From assembly GCA_030295235.1 (NCBI GenBank), contig AP026155.1:496001-560000 (forward strand): a DNA stretch of 64,000 bases, in the 5' to 3' direction. A program made the position numbers and the translations under genes. Every line of letters starts with the position of its first letter. Positions within the stretch are counted from its first letter, which is position 1. Positions 61,101-64,000 of the stretch are shown here, piece by piece. The notes beneath the pieces are model-generated. The model was not told the origin of the DNA, searched no databases, and worked only from the letters and a program-made list of their open reading frames with translations. This DNA is from Fistulifera solaris (lineage: Eukaryota > Bacillariophyta > Bacillariophyceae > Naviculales > Stauroneidaceae).

Positions 61101-63101
61101 CCATCGATCAGGTCTTGCGCAACACGGACTACTGTTGGTGGATCTAGATTGTATACATGGGCCACCAATGCTCCGTATTTTGTTGGGTGTGGAACAACAA
61201 CAAGATCTTGATGCTCGCCTTTTATCAGCGCATTTCGAAGTGTCTGTTGCACTTCATGTGCATTGACTGAAACTTGTGCACAGGGTATCGCGACGAGAAC
61301 AGATGTGCCTAGTGGTGGACAGGTGGCCTTAAAGGTTCGCTCGATAGGAAGCATCGAATCATGCAGCTCGGGCAGACTTAATCGCTGTCCTAATTTGACA
61401 CGTAGAATCTTGTTTGTATGCGATTTTGGAAGTGTGTCCATGTAGACTACACACTGAGGCCACTTGGGCGCTGCAAGACGACCATCTCCCAAGTATTTGT
61501 GCAGAGCGGGAAGATCCAAACGGGGTTTATTTGGATATGGTACCATTACCAGTCCAACAACCTCTTGTAACAGGGAATGCTTTGCCGAGAATGCCACACA
61601 AGCGGCCACTAACGGGTGCCCATTAATAGCTTCTTCTACTTCCATGGGACTAATGATTTCGCCGCCGCGGTTGATGACTTCTTTCGCTCGTCCTGTGATG
61701 TAAAGGTATCCATCAGCATCCATGTACCCCAAGTCTCCGGTGTTGAACCACCCTCCTGGAAGAAAGGATACGATTTTCTCCGATGGACATGATTGCAAAG
61801 CCCCGTATCCGCGAAAGAGTGGTTCGGACCTCACACAAATCGGGCCTTCTTTCCCAGCCGCAAGAGGCTTTTGAGTCTTTAAATCCAAAATAGCGAGCTC
61901 AGGACCTACAGCTACCCCACTAGTTCCTGGTTTTTCGAGCTGATAATCCGCTGGAGGTGATGTGATTGGCATACATTCTGTCATGCCGTACGACGGAAGC
62001 ACATTTGCACCGAACGCATTCCGGAGCTGTCGCGCCAGTGATGGCAACAGTCCACCTGCTGCATTGGCGATCATTCGAAGCTTCTTAGGCGACGCGGCTC
62101 CATCAATAAGATAGCCCTCTGATACTCCGGTTTGCAATATGAGCTGATGCATAGTCGGAGCAGCATAGTACCACGTAAAGGACGGCGAGCCATCCTGGAG
62201 AAGTAATTGCCAGAAAAGACCCGGATCAAAGGAAGGGCAGCAAATTACGCATCCACCTGAAAAGATTGGAGAAAACACTTGTCGAATAATACCGCCAACG
62301 TGGAATAAAGGCATTAGGTTGCAGTTTGTATCTTGCGGCGTCAACTTCCATGAGAGCGAGATGCAAGTCGTTGCAACAACAACATCCGCCAACAGATGGG
62401 GAACGAGCTTTTTAGAACCTGTAGTCCCCGATGTAAAGAGAACTAACACTTCATCATTGTGCTGATTCGCTTGAAATCGTTTGTCCGAATACTGATCGCA
62501 CTCTCTTGCTTCCAGACCAAATTTATCTATGCATCGATGTGGCGGCCAAGATAATCGACATGATGGCGCCTCCAATCGGAACAAACCTGCCCACTTGGTA
62601 TCTGGAATGAGTCCAACAAGTGGGATTTTTAGCTTTTGAAATCTTTTGTGAAAGATCGCTGTCTCGCAATCCTATTATAGTATCGGCCCCAGATGTGAAA
62701 AGATCGGCTTCAAGTTCCTGTTCCGCACCAAAGGCATTCAGTGGCACACAACTCGCCCAGGTCGTCGTCACAAGAATCGCGAGTGCTAGTTCTGGTCCGT
62801 TCGGCAAAACGACAGCGATTCGATGACCTCGACCTACCCCAAGACTTCTGAAGACATTTCCACTCATTGTGATGCATTCATGGATTTGTTCCGTCGTAAT
62901 TGGTTTTCGCCCATCAGTCGAGGCAAGCGCAGGCTTGTGCACTCCGAGTGGAAGCGCTGATAGTAAGTCGGGAAAATGAGGAAGTATTTCCTGAGCAACT
63001 TGCCAGCCCGATATGCTTCCATTAGGTTGCAACAAGTGCTGAGATCTCTGAATCAGTGGAGCGAGAGTTAACTCGACCGCTTTTGTATCGGACGATGTCA
63101 T
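58195..63101 (-). CDS. NRPS-like adenylation-carrier protein with three membrane/hexapeptide units
   Basis: The ATG at 63101 starts an acyl-adenylating domain: LVLFTSGTTGSKKLVPH, SYGMTECMPI, TGDLGYMD and GRAKEVINRGGEI, with the late Lys in SHTNKILRVK. A carrier domain follows with the phosphopantetheine Ser in FNTGGSSMLAS. The C-terminal 800 residues alternate membrane helices with three left-handed beta-helix (hexapeptide) regions: ARISSAADVAEYDLVTVGDE, then a second around IGDDVVFGSRTCLL, and a third around VIDCASIVCHLNTRG. This is the NRPS-terminal type also seen in poly-lysine synthetase. Single-base changes occur at 62626-62630, 60610-60614, near 59775, at 59467-59470 and 59255-59257. 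A 41-bp intron lies at 58967-59007. It probably activates an acid and condenses it on a membrane complex. Confidence 0.8.
58967..59007 (-). other. 41-bp intron
   Basis: GTAAGTATC...TTTTTCAG on the minus strand. Its removal joins HTM to LLTHCHDLPHR in one frame. It is the shortest intron seen in the window. Confidence 0.65.
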
Positions 63102-63754
63102 TGATTAAATGTAAGTTTACTTTAGAAGGTCTCTCCGTTGCCTATGTGGGGGTACAAGATGAAGAAGAAGACGTTGTTTCAAGAAGATGGAAACAAAAAG
63201 TGCGCAATCGTCGTCTTCGAGAAACGCATGAAAGGATGATCGACGGGCTCCGCCATTGGGGACAATTTTTCCGTTGGGCTCAATTTACCTATGTATTTTG
63301 TGTACAATCACTACAACCTTAATTTTTACTTAAGGATTTACCGAAATTTAGACCTGACGATGCACTAAGTATTTGCTGGTTCGTTGTTGGAAACGGAAAA
63401 GTTGTTAATGAGGTTTCTGGTTTCTAAACAAAGTGTACTGCTACCATATTTACCGATATGTCTTACTGCAATTGGACACGGTGAATGGACAGACCGTTAC
63501 TGAGGCGGTACATACAGCACAGGACGAAGTGGGCAGGGAGACAGGGCAACCAGCAGAAGTTGGCCATCTAAGATAAGTAGTCTAGGTCTGGAAACGCCGC
63601 TAAAATTCTCCCTCGTCGTAGACGCTACGTAGAATCTTGTACGGGAGGCAGAATTTTAACGTCCTTTCCTGTAAGAAGTGAGAACCCGCATAGTTCTGCA
63701 ATCAAAATAATTATCAACAAGAATAATTGTAGCCAACATTCTATAATTAGACTA
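63102..63754. other. Intergenic with a MITE-like copy
   Basis: Upstream region of the NRPS-like gene and 3' side of the last gene. It contains the short inverted-repeat element at 63590-63669. A plus-strand frame to 63322 has no recognised domain. Confidence 0.5.
63590..63669 (+). mobile_element. Short inverted-repeat element (MITE-like), copy 3
   Basis: 80 bp starting GGAAACGCCGCTAAAATTCT; its reverse complement starts GGAAAGGACGTTAAAATTCT. The best-preserved copy. CTG occurs on both sides (CTG|GAAACG and CCTTTC|CTG), a possible 3-bp target duplication. Confidence 0.78.
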
Positions 63755-64000
63755 TTATTTATAGTTCTTCTGCTTCAAAATCGTAATTCGTTCCATCAAT
63801 AAATCAAAATCAATATACGGTTCATAATGATGTATTGCTGCATCCACGCGATGTCTGTCTTCGGCGTTTAGCTTTGCTGTATACCCGTACATGAGCTCGA
63901 GAGACTCGTCCGTTTGAAAGGGCGTTATAAGAACGGGCGGAGCTTTCGGCATGGTGATGACAAAATCGGTGAGCTGATCCGATAGTGGGTAATCTGCACA
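63755..64000 (-). CDS. C-terminal part of an unknown gene, running off the window
   Basis: The frame is open from the window edge (ADYPLSDQLTDFVIT) through MPKAPPVLITPFQTDESLEL to a stop at 63755. The ATG at 63952 is probably internal, because the frame continues upstream. The 82 visible residues include ELMYGYTAKLNAEDRHRVDA and an acidic-to-basic helical end. I do not recognise the family. Confidence 0.5.
   Translation of the reverse strand, partial: CADYPLSDQLTDFVITMPKAPPVLITPFQTDESLELMYGYTAKLNAEDRHRVDAAIHHYEPYIDFDLLMERITILKQKNYK

Noticed and set aside
63098-63322. Plus-strand frame MSLIKCKFTLEGLS overlapping the start codon of the NRPS-like gene
   Set aside because: No domain is recognised, and it would need antisense overlap of two start codons; probably chance.

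Overview
The window looks like nuclear DNA of a photosynthetic stramenopile, most likely a diatom. Two predicted proteins (minus strand, 23555-24424 and 44399-45145) carry a signal peptide ending in A followed directly by F, the bipartite plastid-targeting signature of diatoms. Introns are few, short (41-186 bp, mostly about 70 bp) and GT-AG. Genes are densely packed on both strands, and there is a Ty1/copia retrotransposon. The species cannot be named from the sequence alone.

Layout. 1-371: the end of a prolyl 4-hydroxylase. 956-16676: a locus built by duplication. A broken family-1 beta-glucosidase lies at 956-2322 and an intact paralogue at 15282-16676. Between them are three minus-strand SGNH/GDSL-hydrolase genes (one with two hydrolase domains) and a 5.4 kb copia element (8754-14133) with 99% identical LTRs and a scrambled, partly inverted tail. 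17096-27749: amino-acid transporter, HMG-box-like protein, S9 oligopeptidase, a disordered protein, a CCB1-like cytochrome b6f assembly factor, an HDAC-superfamily deacetylase, a longin R-SNARE and an AIG2-like cyclotransferase. 27976-35365: a SERF-like protein, then two isochorismatase-fold cysteine hydrolases flanking a secreted protein of unknown function, then a divergently transcribed NCS2-type nucleobase permease. 37131-48511: an SLC13-like transporter with RCK_C and ACT domains, a membrane-anchored VHL-beta/PUB protein, a DUF1365 protein, a plastid-targeted repeat protein, a type II NADH dehydrogenase and a mitochondrial carrier with a His/Gln tract. 49680-58131: a clostripain-family pseudoenzyme with a GPI-type tail, a TCAIM-like protein, a type II membrane protein with a propeller-like domain, and a TrhO-like rhodanese fused to an RRM. 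58195-63101: a large adenylation-carrier-hexapeptide membrane protein of the NRPS-terminal type. 63755-64000: the end of an unknown gene.

Many otherwise conserved genes are split by single-base frame changes, nearly always at runs of one base. The simplest reading is leftover indel error in the assembly, so most split genes are annotated as one gene with the shift stated. The 19-bp deletion in the first beta-glucosidase is a different kind of break and is called a pseudogene.

Two non-coding families recur. One is an 80-81 bp element with terminal inverted repeats, present three times (16703, 35678, 63590). The other is a 9-bp motif, TACCWGGTA, present eight times, always between genes and often 50-220 bp upstream of a start codon.
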